From an uncultured Clostridia bacterium (GTDB taxonomy: Bacteria > Bacillota > Clostridia > Oscillospirales > Acutalibacteraceae), in assembly GCA_947631945.1 (NCBI GenBank), contig CANRNI010000024.1:1-41900 (forward strand): 41,900 nucleotides of DNA. The letters are read 5' to 3'. Below are positions 8,858 to 19,400 of this stretch, piece after piece. The notes under the pieces were generated by a model. That model saw nothing but the letters and a program-made list of their open reading frames with translations. It had not been told where the DNA came from and ran no database searches. Both the position numbers and the translations under genes were made by a program. The first letter of the stretch is position 1. Each line of letters opens with the position of its first letter.

Positions 8858-9182
8858 AAATTTTAGGGCGGCGGGTTCCCTAAAATTTTTCGAGGGGTCA
8901 TTCCGAGAAATGGGAAATGTTGGGAAAGTATGCCCAACTTTCTGTGCTTGCTATGCATACAAAAAACGAAAGAATACGTATTCCTCATTTTGGCATTTTT
9001 AGTTTGCAATTGCAGACCCCCTCAAAAAAATTCTGCGGCGTCGAACAGCAGATTGTGTTACCCACCTCACTTATAGGAAAAAAACGAGTGGGAAAATTAG
9101 GGGGTAACTGAAAAAATTTTGAAAAAATAAAAAAATTTTTAATTTCCCCCCTAATAAATCGCCAAAAATTTTCCTATAAGTG
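8858..9182. other. Inverted-repeat cluster, candidate oriT
   Basis: A perfect 11-bp inverted repeat AAATTTTAGGG/CCCTAAAATTT at 8858-8868/8878-8888, and a nested pair: outer arms CACTTATAGGAAAA (9068-9081) and TTTTCCTATAAGTG (9169-9182), inner arms TTAGGGGG and CCCCCTAA, around an A/T core. It lies immediately upstream of mobC, where mobilizable elements keep oriT. No gene is seen between 8825 and 9215. Confidence 0.4.
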
Positions 9183-9215
9183 AAAGGCAAAATTTTCAAG
9201 GGAGGGAATTACGGA

Positions 9216-9341
9216 ATGGAAAATCAGAAGAAGCCTGTTCTTTCCGAGGAACAGCTTGACACGTTAGTGCAGAGTCTGTTGCCGGTTATGCAAGAATTTT
9301 TTTCTTCGGATAGGCAAGAAGATTTGGGCAGAGCAGCTTGA
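9216..9341 (+). CDS. Small protein preceding a recombinase (probably truncated)
   Basis: 41 residues, MENQKKPVLSEEQLDTLVQS..., with a good ribosome site (GGGAGGG, 9 bases). Small proteins of this type precede serine recombinase genes in clostridial elements and are usually a little longer. Here the end runs into the deletion that also removed the recombinase N-terminus, so the C-terminus is probably aberrant. Confidence 0.45.
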   Translation: MENQKKPVLSEEQLDTLVQSLLPVMQEFFSSDRQEDLGRAA

Positions 9342-9353
9342 AGGTATCGCTCC

Positions 9354-10751
9354 CGAAAGGGCTACACGCTCGTCGGCTCGTACATTGACAGGGCAGTTTC
9401 GGCGAAAACGGACAATCGTCCCGAATTTCAGCGAATGGTTAAGGAGAGTTCCGGAGGACTTTTCGATGTGGTCATAGTTTGGAAACTCGACCGCTTTGCG
9501 CGGAACAGATATGATAGCGCGCACTACAAGGCGGTACTCCGCAAGAACGGCGTAAAAGTTATCTCGGCGACGGAGGCTATATCCGATGGCGCGGAGGGTA
9601 TCATCTTGGAGTCGGTGCTTGAGGGGTATGCCGAATACTACTCTGCCGAGTTATCCGAAAAAGTTATCCGCGGAATGACCGAAAACGCTTTGAAGTGTCA
9701 GTATAACGGAGGATATATTCCGGTTGGATTTAAAATTGATGAGAACAAGCATTATCAAATTGACGAGCTGACTGCACCGTTCATTAAAGAAGCCTTTTTG
9801 ATGTATGTCAACGGCAGGCAAGTCAAAGATATTGTGACATATCTTAATGATAACGGTGTGCGCTCTTCGCAAGGCAAGCCGATAGGTAAAACTACGGTAA
9901 CAGCTCTTTTGCAGAACCGCAAGTACATAGGCGAGTATCAATACAGAGATGTTGTTGTGCCGAACGGGGTTCCCGCAATTATTTCCAAAGAGTTGTTCGC
10001 GTTGGCGATGGACAGGCTTGAGAAAAACAAGTATGCGCCGTCAAGCTATAAGGCTGACGAGAGGTATCTGCTTACTTCAAAGCTGATGTGCGGCGATTGC
10101 GGTGCGCTGATGGTTGGCGAGGGCGGGACAAGTCAATCGGGCAAGGTTTACCATTATTATAAATGTGTTACCGCTAAGAAAAAGCGTGGCTGCCATAGGA
10201 AGGCGGTGCGGAAAGACGCCATTGAAGAATTGGTTATGCGAAAGACCGTTCAGAGCGTTTTCGAGTGCAACGCAATGGACAGTTTGGTCGCGCATTTGAT
10301 GATGTGGCAGGCTAAAGAAAATACGGCTGTTCCTTTGCTGCGCCGGGAGTTGGAGGAAGTGGAGAAAAGTTTGGAGAATATGGCTCGCGCGATAGAGCAA
10401 GGCATTATAAACCCGACGACCAAAAAGCGTATGGACGAGCTTACTGCACAGAAAACAGACCTTGAAGTTAAGATTGCACGCGAGGAAATTCAAACGCAGA
10501 TTTTGACGCGGGAACAGGTCAAGTTTTGGCTGTCCAAGATGATTGACCTTAACCTTGCGAGTCAAGACAACAAACAACGGATTATTGATACGTTCGTAAA
10601 TTCGATATATGTTCACGACGACCGGGTAATAATCAACTTTAATTGCAGAGAGGAATCCGAGGTGGTTCCTCTCCAATTAAATAAAAATTGTTCATTTTTG
10701 CAAGGTCTGGGGGAGCCATTTAGAAATAAGATGTTAGAGGTAAGATGTTAG
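9354..10751 (+). pseudogene. Large serine recombinase lacking its catalytic N-terminus
   Basis: Frame is open from about 9354 (KGYTLVGSYIDRAVSAKT). It contains most of the resolvase domain (FDVVIVWKLDRFARNRYDSA), the recombinase domain (residues after IPVGFKIDENKHYQ), a zinc ribbon (CGDCGA...CVTAKKKRGC) and a C-terminal coiled coil. The first ~40 residues with the catalytic serine (YARYSS-type motif) are missing; the junction abuts the small gene at 9216-9341. An internal ATG at 9435 could start a 438-residue product, but it could not cleave DNA. Otherwise the frame is intact, so the lesion is recent or the C-terminal domains are tolerated. Confidence 0.8.
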
Positions 10752-10842
10752 AGTTTTGAACTTTGACCTCTTTCTTCTTTTTTTACGTTATATTCAGCAA
10801 ACAACGTCTTAGTCCAAACTCTTACTTCTTACATCTTAACTT
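10727..10842. repeat. Short tandem and inverted repeat
   Basis: TAAGATGTTAGAG occurs twice in tandem (10727-10752); a reverse-complement version (CTTACTTCTTACATCTTAAC, ~10821-10840) follows 70 bases on, giving an imperfect ~30-bp inverted repeat right after the recombinase remnant. Could be a terminator or an element end. Confidence 0.45.
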
Positions 10843-10847
10843 CTATA

Positions 10848-10876
10848 TTGACAACATTCCGAAAAAATGTTACAAT
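10848..10876 (+). promoter_or_regulatory. Strong sigma-A promoter
   Basis: TTGACA (10848-10853), 17 bases, TACAAT (10871-10876). Reads toward a 50-codon ORF and the two-component system. Confidence 0.7.
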
Positions 10877-10915
10877 AAAACCATAGGTAGCGGCTATAGA
10901 AATACGGATTTTATT

Positions 10916-11068
10916 ATGTTTGGAAAAAGAAACAGCCTGCGGAGCAGCCGCCTGGGTATTGAGAAACATTGCCGTGCTTTTATGGTAATTCCCGAAAGCG
11001 AGGATAATTTCCCCGATATGGAGAACAACAAAACAGGCATTATCCGATTTCGTAAAAGTCATATTTGA
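10916..11068 (+). CDS. Hypothetical 50-residue ORF
   Basis: MFGKRNSLRSSRLGIEKHCR... to a stop at 11066-11068. It follows a strong promoter but has no ribosome site and no recognisable domain, and its 3' end overlaps a direct repeat. It could equally be a non-coding leader. Confidence 0.25.
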   Translation: MFGKRNSLRSSRLGIEKHCRAFMVIPESEDNFPDMENNKTGIIRFRKSHI

Positions 11069-11082
11069 TTTCGTAAAAGTCA
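11046..11082 (+). promoter_or_regulatory. 16-bp perfect direct repeat, 21-bp period
   Basis: GATTTCGTAAAAGTCA at 11046-11061 and again at 11067-11082. The 21-bp period equals two helical turns, the spacing used by LytTR regulators, and the second copy ends 11 bases before the -35 of the promoter for the LytTR gene at 11261. Likely an autoregulatory activator site, although the sequence does not fit the standard LytTR consensus. Confidence 0.6.
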
Positions 11083-11093
11083 AAACTGTTGTA

Positions 11094-11122
11094 TTGAAAA
11101 AAATAAATTGTTATGATATAAT
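11094..11122 (+). promoter_or_regulatory. Promoter of the LytTR/GHKL pair
   Basis: TTGAAA (11094-11099), 17 bases, TATAAT (11117-11122) with extended -10 TG at 11114-11115. Confidence 0.75.
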
Positions 11123-11260
11123 AATCTCAGAATGGTTATTATATGCTTGAGTATAGCAATATTATGCGGACAATGCCCTTATACGGACATTATCCCGAAA
11201 CGATATAAACGAATTGCCTTTATTCTTCGGCGGTTTTAGCCGAACTCAGGAGGATACGTT

Positions 11261-11998
11261 ATGCGCATCGCAATTTGCGACGATGATCTGCATGAGCGGG
11301 AGCATTTTGAAAAAGCGCTGTGCGGCTGGGACGCGAGCCGAAATGCGGAAAAATTTTCGGACGGCGCTTCTTTGCTTTCGGCGGCAAAAAATATGCCGCC
11401 TTTTGATATAGTGTTTCTGGACATTTATATGCCGGGCGAAAACGGCATTGATATAGCAAAGGAGCTTCAGAGGATAACCCCTGAAACGGGAATCGTCTTT
11501 GTCACCACAAGCCGCGAACACGCTATAGACGCTTTTTCGCTCTATGCGTTGAACTATATTTTAAAACCCGTCACAACGGAAGGCATTGCCGATTCTTTCA
11601 GACGGCTCAATATGCTGCGCTCTGAAAACAGAGAGCGCATAACGTTTTCTGTAGGTCCTGAAAGGCACACGGTGTTTCTTGACGAGATATCAAGGCTTGA
11701 AAACGAAAATCATGCGGTCAATGTGATATTGGCGGACGGAAGGAGCTTAAAGGTGTGGTTGCCTTTGAGCGAGCTTGAGCTTAGGCTTGACAGCAATTTT
11801 TTGAAGATAAACCGAGGCATAGTCGTAAATATGGAGTATATAGAGCAGATGAGGACGGATATCTGCGTTATGCGCGACGGGACAAAGCTTCCTATTGCCG
11901 TAAGACAGAGCGCCGCGATTCGCGCGGCATATGACAACTATGTCTTTGACAGGCTTTTGCGCCGCAAAGGCTTTAATGTTGGAGATGGTAGACAATGA
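11261..11998 (+). CDS. LytTR-family response regulator
   Basis: 245 residues. Receiver domain with acidic DDD at 7-9, phosphoacceptor Asp54 (VFLDIYMP) and Lys102; LytTR domain about 130-225 with the typical NFLKINRGIVVNMEYIE segment. ATG follows CAGGAGG by 7 bases. It overlaps the kinase gene by four bases (ATGA). Position upstream of a CstA-family transporter suggests that this pair senses a carbon source, as BtsSR does for pyruvate uptake by BtsT in Escherichia coli. The receiver and DNA-binding assignments are firm; the stimulus is inferred. Confidence 0.92.
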   Translation: MRIAICDDDLHEREHFEKALCGWDASRNAEKFSDGASLLSAAKNMPPFDIVFLDIYMPGENGIDIAKELQRITPETGIVFVTTSREHAIDAFSLYALNYILKPVTTEGIADSFRRLNMLRSENRERITFSVGPERHTVFLDEISRLENENHAVNVILADGRSLKVWLPLSELELRLDSNFLKINRGIVVNMEYIEQMRTDICVMRDGTKLPIAVRQSAAIRAAYDNYVFDRLLRRKGFNVGDGRQ

Positions 11999-13383
11999 TC
12001 GCTTTTTTACAGAACGCTATAGGATTTTTAATACAGTTTTTGCCGTGCGTTTTTATAATATTCCTGCCCTTTTCGCAGGAGGCATACCGCTTTAGCAGAA
12101 AGAACATATTCGTTGTTATGACGATAATTTCGGTATTGTTTGCGGCGGTATTCTCCGCGGTGCTGTGCCTGAGAGATATGGAAAAATATCCTCTACATAT
12201 AAACATTTCAAACTCCTTAATGCTTGCATCGATTTTGTTTATACTGGCGGCATATATTTGGCTCGTAAAGGAAGCGGTACTTAAAAAACTTCTGGTATTT
12301 TTTATTGCAATGTTTTACGGGGTCACGGTCTATATTCTGGTAAACGTTTTGTATACGATAATATTCCCGAACCAGACAGATACGACGATACTCCCTTATA
12401 CAGACAGATTTCTTATTCTGTATTTGGTTGTTACGGCGTTGCTGCTGCCGATGCTGCTTCTGATAGTCATACGACCGCTGAAAGAATATATCGAGCTTAT
12501 AGAGCCGCGCAACATGAAGCGCGAATTTTTTATTGCGACATTTTCGACGTTGCTTTATTTTGCTATTACGGTTTATTGCGTGACCTCGGCGGGAAACTAC
12601 GGAGTGTTCCGCTTTTTCCTGATACCGATGATATTCCTGACGATAGATCAGATATTGATATACTGGCTGATATTCCGCGAGTCGGTCAGGAGAAAACTCG
12701 ACGGAGAACAGCTCCGCGCTATTGAAATCAGACAGATACAGTATGAAAAAATAGTCAACGACATGGAAAACACCCGCCGTATGCGCCACGATATGCGCCA
12801 TCACTATAATACCCTGTCCGATATGCTGAACAGAGGGAAGTTCGACGAAATGAAGGACTATCTCTCAAAGCTGATAGACACAACGATAAAACGCAACAAC
12901 GAGGTCTACTGCGAAGACCTTACTGTAAACGGGCTTTTACAGTATTATATCGGCATGGCAAGAGATCATAACATAACCTGCGAGGTAAACGCAGAGTGCA
13001 AAGAGTTGAAGATAGAGCCTGCGGATCTTACGGTCCTGTTTGGAAATACAATGGAAAACGCGATAAACTCCTGCAGGAAATATACGGGAAAGCGGAATAT
13101 GGTAATTCGCGTGGGAACAGTCCGGGGATCTCTTGCGATAGAAATTTCAAACTCATGCAAAGAAGTTTTGCTCGACAAACGCTATCGTTCGGAAACAGGC
13201 TTTTTGCCCGCAGAGGCATTTATAAGCGGCAGAGAGGGCGGAGGCTACGGACTTAAGAGTATAGCTCATACTGCCCGCAAATACGGCGGCAGCGCGATGT
13301 TCAGATTTGACGCGGAAAAAGAATTGTTTACGGTTCGCATAAGACTTAATATGCATACAAACGAAGAAATGACGCAGCAGTAG
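11995..13383 (+). CDS. GHKL sensor histidine kinase
   Basis: 462 residues. About six to seven membrane segments (residues 1-225), a dimerisation helix with RMRHDMRHH (His265), then a complete GHKL ATPase domain with an N-box (GNTMENAINSC, around 350) and a G-box GGGYG (415-419). AgrC-like architecture without a visible extracellular ligand domain. Translationally coupled to the response regulator by an ATGA overlap. In contrast to the kinase at 1681, nothing is missing. Stop is TAG, showing amber is a true stop in this genome. Confidence 0.9.
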   Translation: MIAFLQNAIGFLIQFLPCVFIIFLPFSQEAYRFSRKNIFVVMTIISVLFAAVFSAVLCLRDMEKYPLHINISNSLMLASILFILAAYIWLVKEAVLKKLLVFFIAMFYGVTVYILVNVLYTIIFPNQTDTTILPYTDRFLILYLVVTALLLPMLLLIVIRPLKEYIELIEPRNMKREFFIATFSTLLYFAITVYCVTSAGNYGVFRFFLIPMIFLTIDQILIYWLIFRESVRRKLDGEQLRAIEIRQIQYEKIVNDMENTRRMRHDMRHHYNTLSDMLNRGKFDEMKDYLSKLIDTTIKRNNEVYCEDLTVNGLLQYYIGMARDHNITCEVNAECKELKIEPADLTVLFGNTMENAINSCRKYTGKRNMVIRVGTVRGSLAIEISNSCKEVLLDKRYRSETGFLPAEAFISGREGGGYGLKSIAHTARKYGGSAMFRFDAEKELFTVRIRLNMHTNEEMTQQ

Positions 13384-13482
13384 GTATTTTTTTGCAGCGG
13401 AAAGGTCGGCGTTGAATACGAATATAAAGACGGTCGGAATATTCTTAAAATAATTAAAAATCAATAAGATAATTTTTTAATT

Positions 13483-13512
13483 TGCGGCAAAAGGATATTG
13501 CCGCAGGAGGTG
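13483..13512 (+). promoter_or_regulatory. Hairpin abutting the cstA ribosome site
   Basis: Perfect 8-bp inverted repeat TGCGGCAA (13483-13490)/TTGCCGCA (13498-13505), with AGGAGGTG starting on its last base. The stem could modulate translation of the transporter or act as a binding site. No clear promoter is visible between 13384 and 13480. Confidence 0.4.
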
Positions 13513-13522
13513 CGGAAGTATT

Positions 13523-14962
13523 ATGGTTACTTTTATTATTGGTCTTGTTGTTCTTCTGGTAGGCGGCGCGATTTACGGAAAGGTCTGCGAAAAGGTTTTC
13601 AGACCCGACGACCGCGAAACGCCCGCTGTCCGTCTTAACGACGGAATGGACTATGTGCCGATGAAAAAGTGGAAAAACTCGCTGATTCAGCTTTTGAACA
13701 TAGCGGGAACAGGTCCTATCTTAGGTCCTATCCAGGGTATACTTTTCGGGCCAATAGCGTTTATTACCATTCCCATAGGCTGTATAATCGGCGGAGCATT
13801 CCACGACTATATGTGCGGAATGATCTCCGTCCGTGAAGACGGCGCACAGATGCCCGCGCTGATAAAGAAATATCTCGGAAAATATACATATCCCATTTAC
13901 AATATCTTTGTATGTCTTCTTATGCTTCTTGTGGGAGCGGTATTTATCTATACTCCCGGCGATCTGTTTGTATCGCAGATACTTAAAGCCGACAGCGGCG
14001 TTACAAACCCCGTATTATGGATAGTATACGGAGTTATATTTGTTTATTACATTGTGGCGACGCTTTTCCCGATAGACAAGATAATAGGAAAGGTTTACCC
14101 GATATTCGGCGCGCTTCTTATTCTGTCGGCAGTCGGAGTTTTTGCGGGACTTCTGATAAAAGGCTATCCGCTCGACGACATCTGGACAACGGGCGTTGTC
14201 GGCGTTCACCCGAAAGGACTTCATTTTATCCCCGTTTTCTTTGTAACAGTTGCCTGCGGCATTGTTTCGGGATTTCATTCTACGCAGGCTACCCTCGTTT
14301 CGCGTACAATGAAAAGCGAAAAAGAGGGCAGAATGACGTTTTATAACATGATGCTCGCAGAGGGATTTATAGCCATGATATGGGCGGCTGCGACAATGGG
14401 CGTTATAAATCTCGGTCTTGCAAATGCCGACACAAGCACGACTGCTGTAGTAGGCATAATAGCAAACGATCTTCTCGGAAGCATAGGCGGTATAATCGCA
14501 GTTATAGGCATAATCGTTCTTCCCATAACTTCAGGCGATACGGCGCTTCGCTCGCTGAGACTGATAATCTCCGACGCGCTGAAAATCGACCAGACGAAAA
14601 AGTCAAAGCGGCTCGCGGTATCGCTTGTTATATTTGCGGCAGTGGCGGCGCTGCTTATTTTTGCAAAGATGAACTCTGACGGCTTTGAGGTGCTTTGGCG
14701 TTATTTCGCATGGGCAAACCAGACCATTGCGGTTTTTGCGTTCGGCATGATAACTATGTATATGATAAAGAACAAAAAGCCGTTTATAATGGCGCTTATT
14801 CCGGGTATGTTCTATATGTTCATCATATCCGGCTTTATATTGAACGCGGCTATAGGCTTCAATCTCCCGTGGGTAATAAGCTACCCGGTCGCGGGAGTAT
14901 TGACTGCGGCATACGGCGCGGCGCTTGTAATATGCGGAATGAGAAGTATAAGGCAGAAATAA
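13523..14962 (+). CDS. cstA: CstA-family carbon starvation / pyruvate or peptide transporter
   Basis: 479 residues with about 13 membrane segments. The family hallmark is clear near residues 45-95: MDYVPMKKWKNSLIQLLNIAGTG..., LFGPIAF and FHDYMCGMISVREDG. Length matches the short clostridial form (E. coli CstA and BtsT are ~700 residues). CstA-family members import pyruvate or peptides. ATG is preceded by AGGAGGTG. The upstream LytTR/GHKL pair is the likely regulator, since LytTR-type systems control CstA relatives in other bacteria. Which substrate is used cannot be read from the sequence. Confidence 0.88.
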   Translation: MVTFIIGLVVLLVGGAIYGKVCEKVFRPDDRETPAVRLNDGMDYVPMKKWKNSLIQLLNIAGTGPILGPIQGILFGPIAFITIPIGCIIGGAFHDYMCGMISVREDGAQMPALIKKYLGKYTYPIYNIFVCLLMLLVGAVFIYTPGDLFVSQILKADSGVTNPVLWIVYGVIFVYYIVATLFPIDKIIGKVYPIFGALLILSAVGVFAGLLIKGYPLDDIWTTGVVGVHPKGLHFIPVFFVTVACGIVSGFHSTQATLVSRTMKSEKEGRMTFYNMMLAEGFIAMIWAAATMGVINLGLANADTSTTAVVGIIANDLLGSIGGIIAVIGIIVLPITSGDTALRSLRLIISDALKIDQTKKSKRLAVSLVIFAAVAALLIFAKMNSDGFEVLWRYFAWANQTIAVFAFGMITMYMIKNKKPFIMALIPGMFYMFIISGFILNAAIGFNLPWVISYPVAGVLTAAYGAALVICGMRSIRQK

Positions 14963-14990
14963 AACGGCTTCTGTTTTCCGAAAAGCTGAG

Positions 14991-15018
14991 AAGGCTGTTA
15001 GAAAAAACAGGGCTTTTT
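14991..15018 (+). terminator. Terminator-like hairpin after cstA
   Basis: AAGGCTGTT (14991-14999) pairs with AACAGGGCTT (15006-15015), followed by TTTT. It could end the transporter transcript or attenuate read-through to the acyltransferase gene at 15049. Confidence 0.45.
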
Positions 15019-15048
15019 GAATGAAACTATTTGAAAGGATAAACTCAT

Positions 15049-16326
15049 ATGAAAAACAATCCGTCGGGAATATCGGGTTTTTATCGTTCTACAAACAACT
15101 GCCGCCACACCGTAAGAATAGCCGTAAGGCTTATTGACGCGGTAGATGAAAAGGCTTTGAGAAAAGCCGTGGATATCGCGATAAAACGTTATGATTATTT
15201 TTCGGTAAAATTTGTTCTGAAAGATGAACTTTTACATTCGGTCGTTCCGAATAATGAGCCTATCGTCATTACAAACAGCTCCGAGCCGGTTACGCTTCTT
15301 TCCGAAGAATCGAATTTTCATGCTCTCGCCGTAAACTATTTCGGAGATACGGTCTATTTCGACATGATACATTCGATAACCGACACTACGGGAATTATGG
15401 AGTTTATAAAAACAACGCTCTATTATTACATAATCGAAGAATATAAGACCTCTCTCCCCGCTGACAATATCCGCACAGCAGAAATGCCCGTGTCTGACGA
15501 GGAGAGAAAAGACCCATATCTTGATCTTCCGCCCCTTGATGAACAAAAACAAGAACAGCAGAAGACCGAGAAAAAGCCTGCGCCGCCCTCTGCGGTAACC
15601 TGGGATAAGATAATGGATATAGACAGCGGCAGGCAGACCGTTTTTGAAATAGAGTTTCCGGAAGCGGAGTTTGTGGACTATTGCAAGAAAAACAGCTCTA
15701 CTCCCGCAATTATGCTCGCAAATATGTTCGCGAAAGCAGCGTTCGGGCTTTGCGAAAAATTTGACGCGCCGTTCAGAATAGTTCTTATGAAAAACTACCG
15801 CGCGTTTTTGAAAAAGCCGCTTGCACATAACAATGTCACAGGCGTTATCGCCTTAAATTTCACGGACGAAATGCGCGGGTTTACGCCCGAAAAGCTGAAC
15901 GACATCTGCTGTCAGATGGCGGCATATCAGTCCGCCGACGAATATATGCTCTCCGCTTTACACAGGCGCTTGAACAACGAAAAGAAGATACTTGCCCTCG
16001 GTGATCTCGACGAGATACGCGCGGCTTTCAGAGCGGCTTCAAAGGAGAATTTAAGGCAGGTAAACCTCACATTAAGCTATGTAAGAATGAACACCCTCGG
16101 CGCTCTTGAGCCTTACATAAAGTCGGTGAGAACATATGTCGACCCGGCGGGAAGTCATATCATAGCAGAAGCTAATGCGGTGAGCGGAAAGTTCTTTATG
16201 AATATTATGCAGGATTTTTCGGGAAACGCGCTCTCCAAAGCGTTTATAAACGAGCTTAAAGCCGCGGGAATTGAAGTTTCGGGCGGCACGGAGCAGACGC
16301 TTTCCTGTCCGAAAATGCAATTGTAA
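15049..16326 (+). CDS. Condensation/CAT-fold acyltransferase-like protein
   Basis: 425 residues. Residues 108-112 are HSITD, the HxxxD catalytic motif of the condensation/chloramphenicol-acetyltransferase/PapA superfamily, with the expected N-terminal layout (FYRSTNN... VDIAIKRYDYFSVKF). A charged linker (residues ~160-190, DEQKQEQQKTEKKP) separates the two halves. No carrier-protein or adenylation domain is nearby, so it is not part of a peptide synthetase; a free-standing acyltransferase on a lipid, alcohol or sugar is more likely. It precedes the large surface nucleotidase in the same direction. Substrate unknown. Confidence 0.65.
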   Translation: MKNNPSGISGFYRSTNNCRHTVRIAVRLIDAVDEKALRKAVDIAIKRYDYFSVKFVLKDELLHSVVPNNEPIVITNSSEPVTLLSEESNFHALAVNYFGDTVYFDMIHSITDTTGIMEFIKTTLYYYIIEEYKTSLPADNIRTAEMPVSDEERKDPYLDLPPLDEQKQEQQKTEKKPAPPSAVTWDKIMDIDSGRQTVFEIEFPEAEFVDYCKKNSSTPAIMLANMFAKAAFGLCEKFDAPFRIVLMKNYRAFLKKPLAHNNVTGVIALNFTDEMRGFTPEKLNDICCQMAAYQSADEYMLSALHRRLNNEKKILALGDLDEIRAAFRAASKENLRQVNLTLSYVRMNTLGALEPYIKSVRTYVDPAGSHIIAEANAVSGKFFMNIMQDFSGNALSKAFINELKAAGIEVSGGTEQTLSCPKMQL

Positions 16327-16412
16327 ATTTACTGAAAGGTGGTGAAACAGGCAGGGTTTTCCTTTGCAGGGAAAATGCACGTTTTTAATTTCAACATAAC
16401 AAAGGAGAAAGT

Positions 16413-19400
16413 ATGAAACTGAAAGAAAAAATATTGTCGATAATGGTGTCCGTGGCAATGGTCTTTTCACTGCTGCCTGCAGGGGCATTCGCGGCTGATA
16501 CCGAAACGGTCACTATCTTTACGACAAACGACATTCACGGCGTTGTTGCCGAAAGCGAAACAACCATAGGTCTGGCGCAGGCTGCCGCAATGAAAGCGTC
16601 GACAGCAAATTCGCTTCTGGTAGACGCGGGCGACGCAGTACAGGGAGCGTCCTTTGCGACAATTTCACAGGGCGAGGACGTTATAAAGATGATGAACGCC
16701 GCGGGATATGACGTTATGGCGGCGGGAAACCATGAATTCGATTTTGGAACGGATCAGCTCAAAAAGCTTGAAGAAACGGCGGATTTCCCGATACTCAGCG
16801 CAAACGTAATGAAAGACGGGGCGACGCTTCTTGAAAGCAGTGCGGTTATAGAAGCGGGCGGCAAAAAGATAGGCTTTGTCGGCATAACCACAAAGAACAC
16901 CGCAACTTCTACAAATCCCGCGAAACTCAGCGGCGTTACTTTTGGCGATGAGATAAAGGCGGCGAAAGACGAGATAGCGAAACTTAAAGATTCGACCGAC
17001 GCTATCGTTCTTATCACCCACTTAGGCGACAGCAAGGCTGCTGTAAGCTGTACGAGCGAAGCTCTGCTAGACGGTCTTTCGGATAACGAACTTAAGGAAG
17101 TAACTGCGGTAATTGACGGTCACAGCCATACCGTAGAGCAAAAAACATACACCAAAGGCTCGGTAAAAATTCCGATCGTACAGACAGGCACGCTGTTTAC
17201 AAGTATCGGAATGGTTGAGTTGACCTTCGGTGCTAACGGCGTTTCCGCTACCTGCAAGGTGCTTGACAAGGCTACTGCTGACAAATATTCTCTTAACGCT
17301 GACGGCAAGGCAAAGAAAGCCAACGTAGAAAATGTGCTTAACGGCATACAGTCCGAACAGAATGAAATTCTCGGCGAGAAGCTTTGCGAAAACAACATTC
17401 CTCTCTGGGGCGGCTATATCTGCTATGACTATGTAGAGTCGCGTATAGTTGAAACTCCCTACGGCGATTTCGTTACCGACGCTTTTGCAGAATATGCAAG
17501 AGAATTTGCAAAGAACAACGGAATTGATCTTCCCGTTATTGCCGTTGAAAACGGCGGCGGCATAGCCCAGACGCTCCCCGCGGGAACAGTAACGCGCGGC
17601 GACGTTCTGAATGCCTTTAACCACGGAAATGTGGTAGAGGTATACGAAGTTACTCCCCAAATGCTCCGCACGGCGCTTGAGCTTGGTCTTACTATGACGG
17701 GTCAGGACGAAACGGGTATGCTCGTAACAGAAAAAGCAAGCGGCAGCTTTTTACAGGCAGGCGGTTTCAGCTATTCTTACGATCCCGCAGGAGCGGCAGG
17801 CAAAAAGGTCACAAACATAACGCTTTCCGACGGAACGAAGCTCGATCTTAATGACAACAAGACAAAGCTCCTTCTTGCCACAAACAACTATGTAGGAACG
17901 TTTGAGGGCATTAAAGAGGGAACGAAAGTCGGCGAGCTTGGCGGCGAAGACCAGATAGTTATGGACTACATTCTGGCGAACCTGAAAAACGGCAGACTCA
18001 CCTATGAGATTACCGAGCCGCGCATAATTATAGCAAACGACCGGTCTTCCGATACTTATACGGTTACTATTCCCGTTACTCTTTCTGACGGAACTGCTCT
18101 CAAAGATACGGATCTGATGATAAGCATTGACGATGCGGACGGCGTTACCGTAAAGACAAATAAAAACGGCGAAATAGCTCTTGAACTTGAAAAAGGCGCA
18201 CACACGATCTGGCTCAGAGAAACAAATGACGAGAATAGTCCCGTTTATGTAAACAACTATTCCGGCACCGGCACTGCCGATACCAACCCCGGCTATTATA
18301 CGTTCAGCTTTACCGCTCTCAGCATAGACGAATACAAAGCGGAAGTTGCTCAGTATATAGAGGACTATGCCGCGAGAAACATAAGCGATATAAACGAATA
18401 TCTCACTTATTGCGAAGCAGACGTAGCCAAGACTGCAATATCCCGGACGGAGCAGCTCAGAGATTTCGCTTTAGAAGAACTTGTTGATCTTACGACCTAT
18501 GAGGAAATGGGCGAGTTTTACGATATGTTTGTAGACGGCGCAGAAATAGTGTACGAAGTAGCGGATTTGAATGACACAGTCGAATATTACAAAGCCGAAA
18601 CCGAGGATATTGTAAATGACGGCATTCTGACAAGGGAAGAAGCAGACGCACTGATAAAGAAGCTTGAGGATATCGAGCGCGACGCATTGCTAAATATTGC
18701 GAATTTACAACCGGATGACAGCCTTGACAAATATTTTGAAATACTTGACGCGGCGTTTGATGAAATAGACAAAATCCTTATTACCATAAACAAGGACTTG
18801 GTTAAAGACCAGGTTGCGAAGTATAAGGACTATTTCCAAAAAGCCGTAGACGACAACCCCGATTGGTTCGAGTATGCACCCGATGGCAAGACCGAAGAAG
18901 TGCTGAATGACATAATCACAAAGCTCGACGGTTTGCTCAAAGAAAATGAAACTCCGACGGATCTTGATGTACAGCTAAAGTTGTATGACGATATCATAAA
19001 CGGTGCACTTAGCGAATGGGCAGAACTCAACACGCTTTGTGCAAAGGCAAGCATCGCCAAGACTTCACAGTCTGCAGCTGACAGAATTAAAGGAGCCGAA
19101 GCGATAGACGGCAAAGACCGCAGCGCAATGACGGCTGCTGTAGAAGCTCTCAAAGCCGAAGCGGAAAAGACCGTAGACGCTCTTGATGATAAGGATACGG
19201 AAGTAAAGGGTAATATCGCGGTTGAGGTCATGAACGAATATGTCGAAGTGGTGGATAATTTCAAAGCTGATGTTTCCGCAGAATACATCGAAGCATTTAT
19301 CGTGGAAGTAGAAAAATATTATACCGAGGACATCGAGAACTTTACAATGCTCACCGACGAAGAAAAAGCCCGGTATAAGAAAGATCTTGATGAAGCGATA

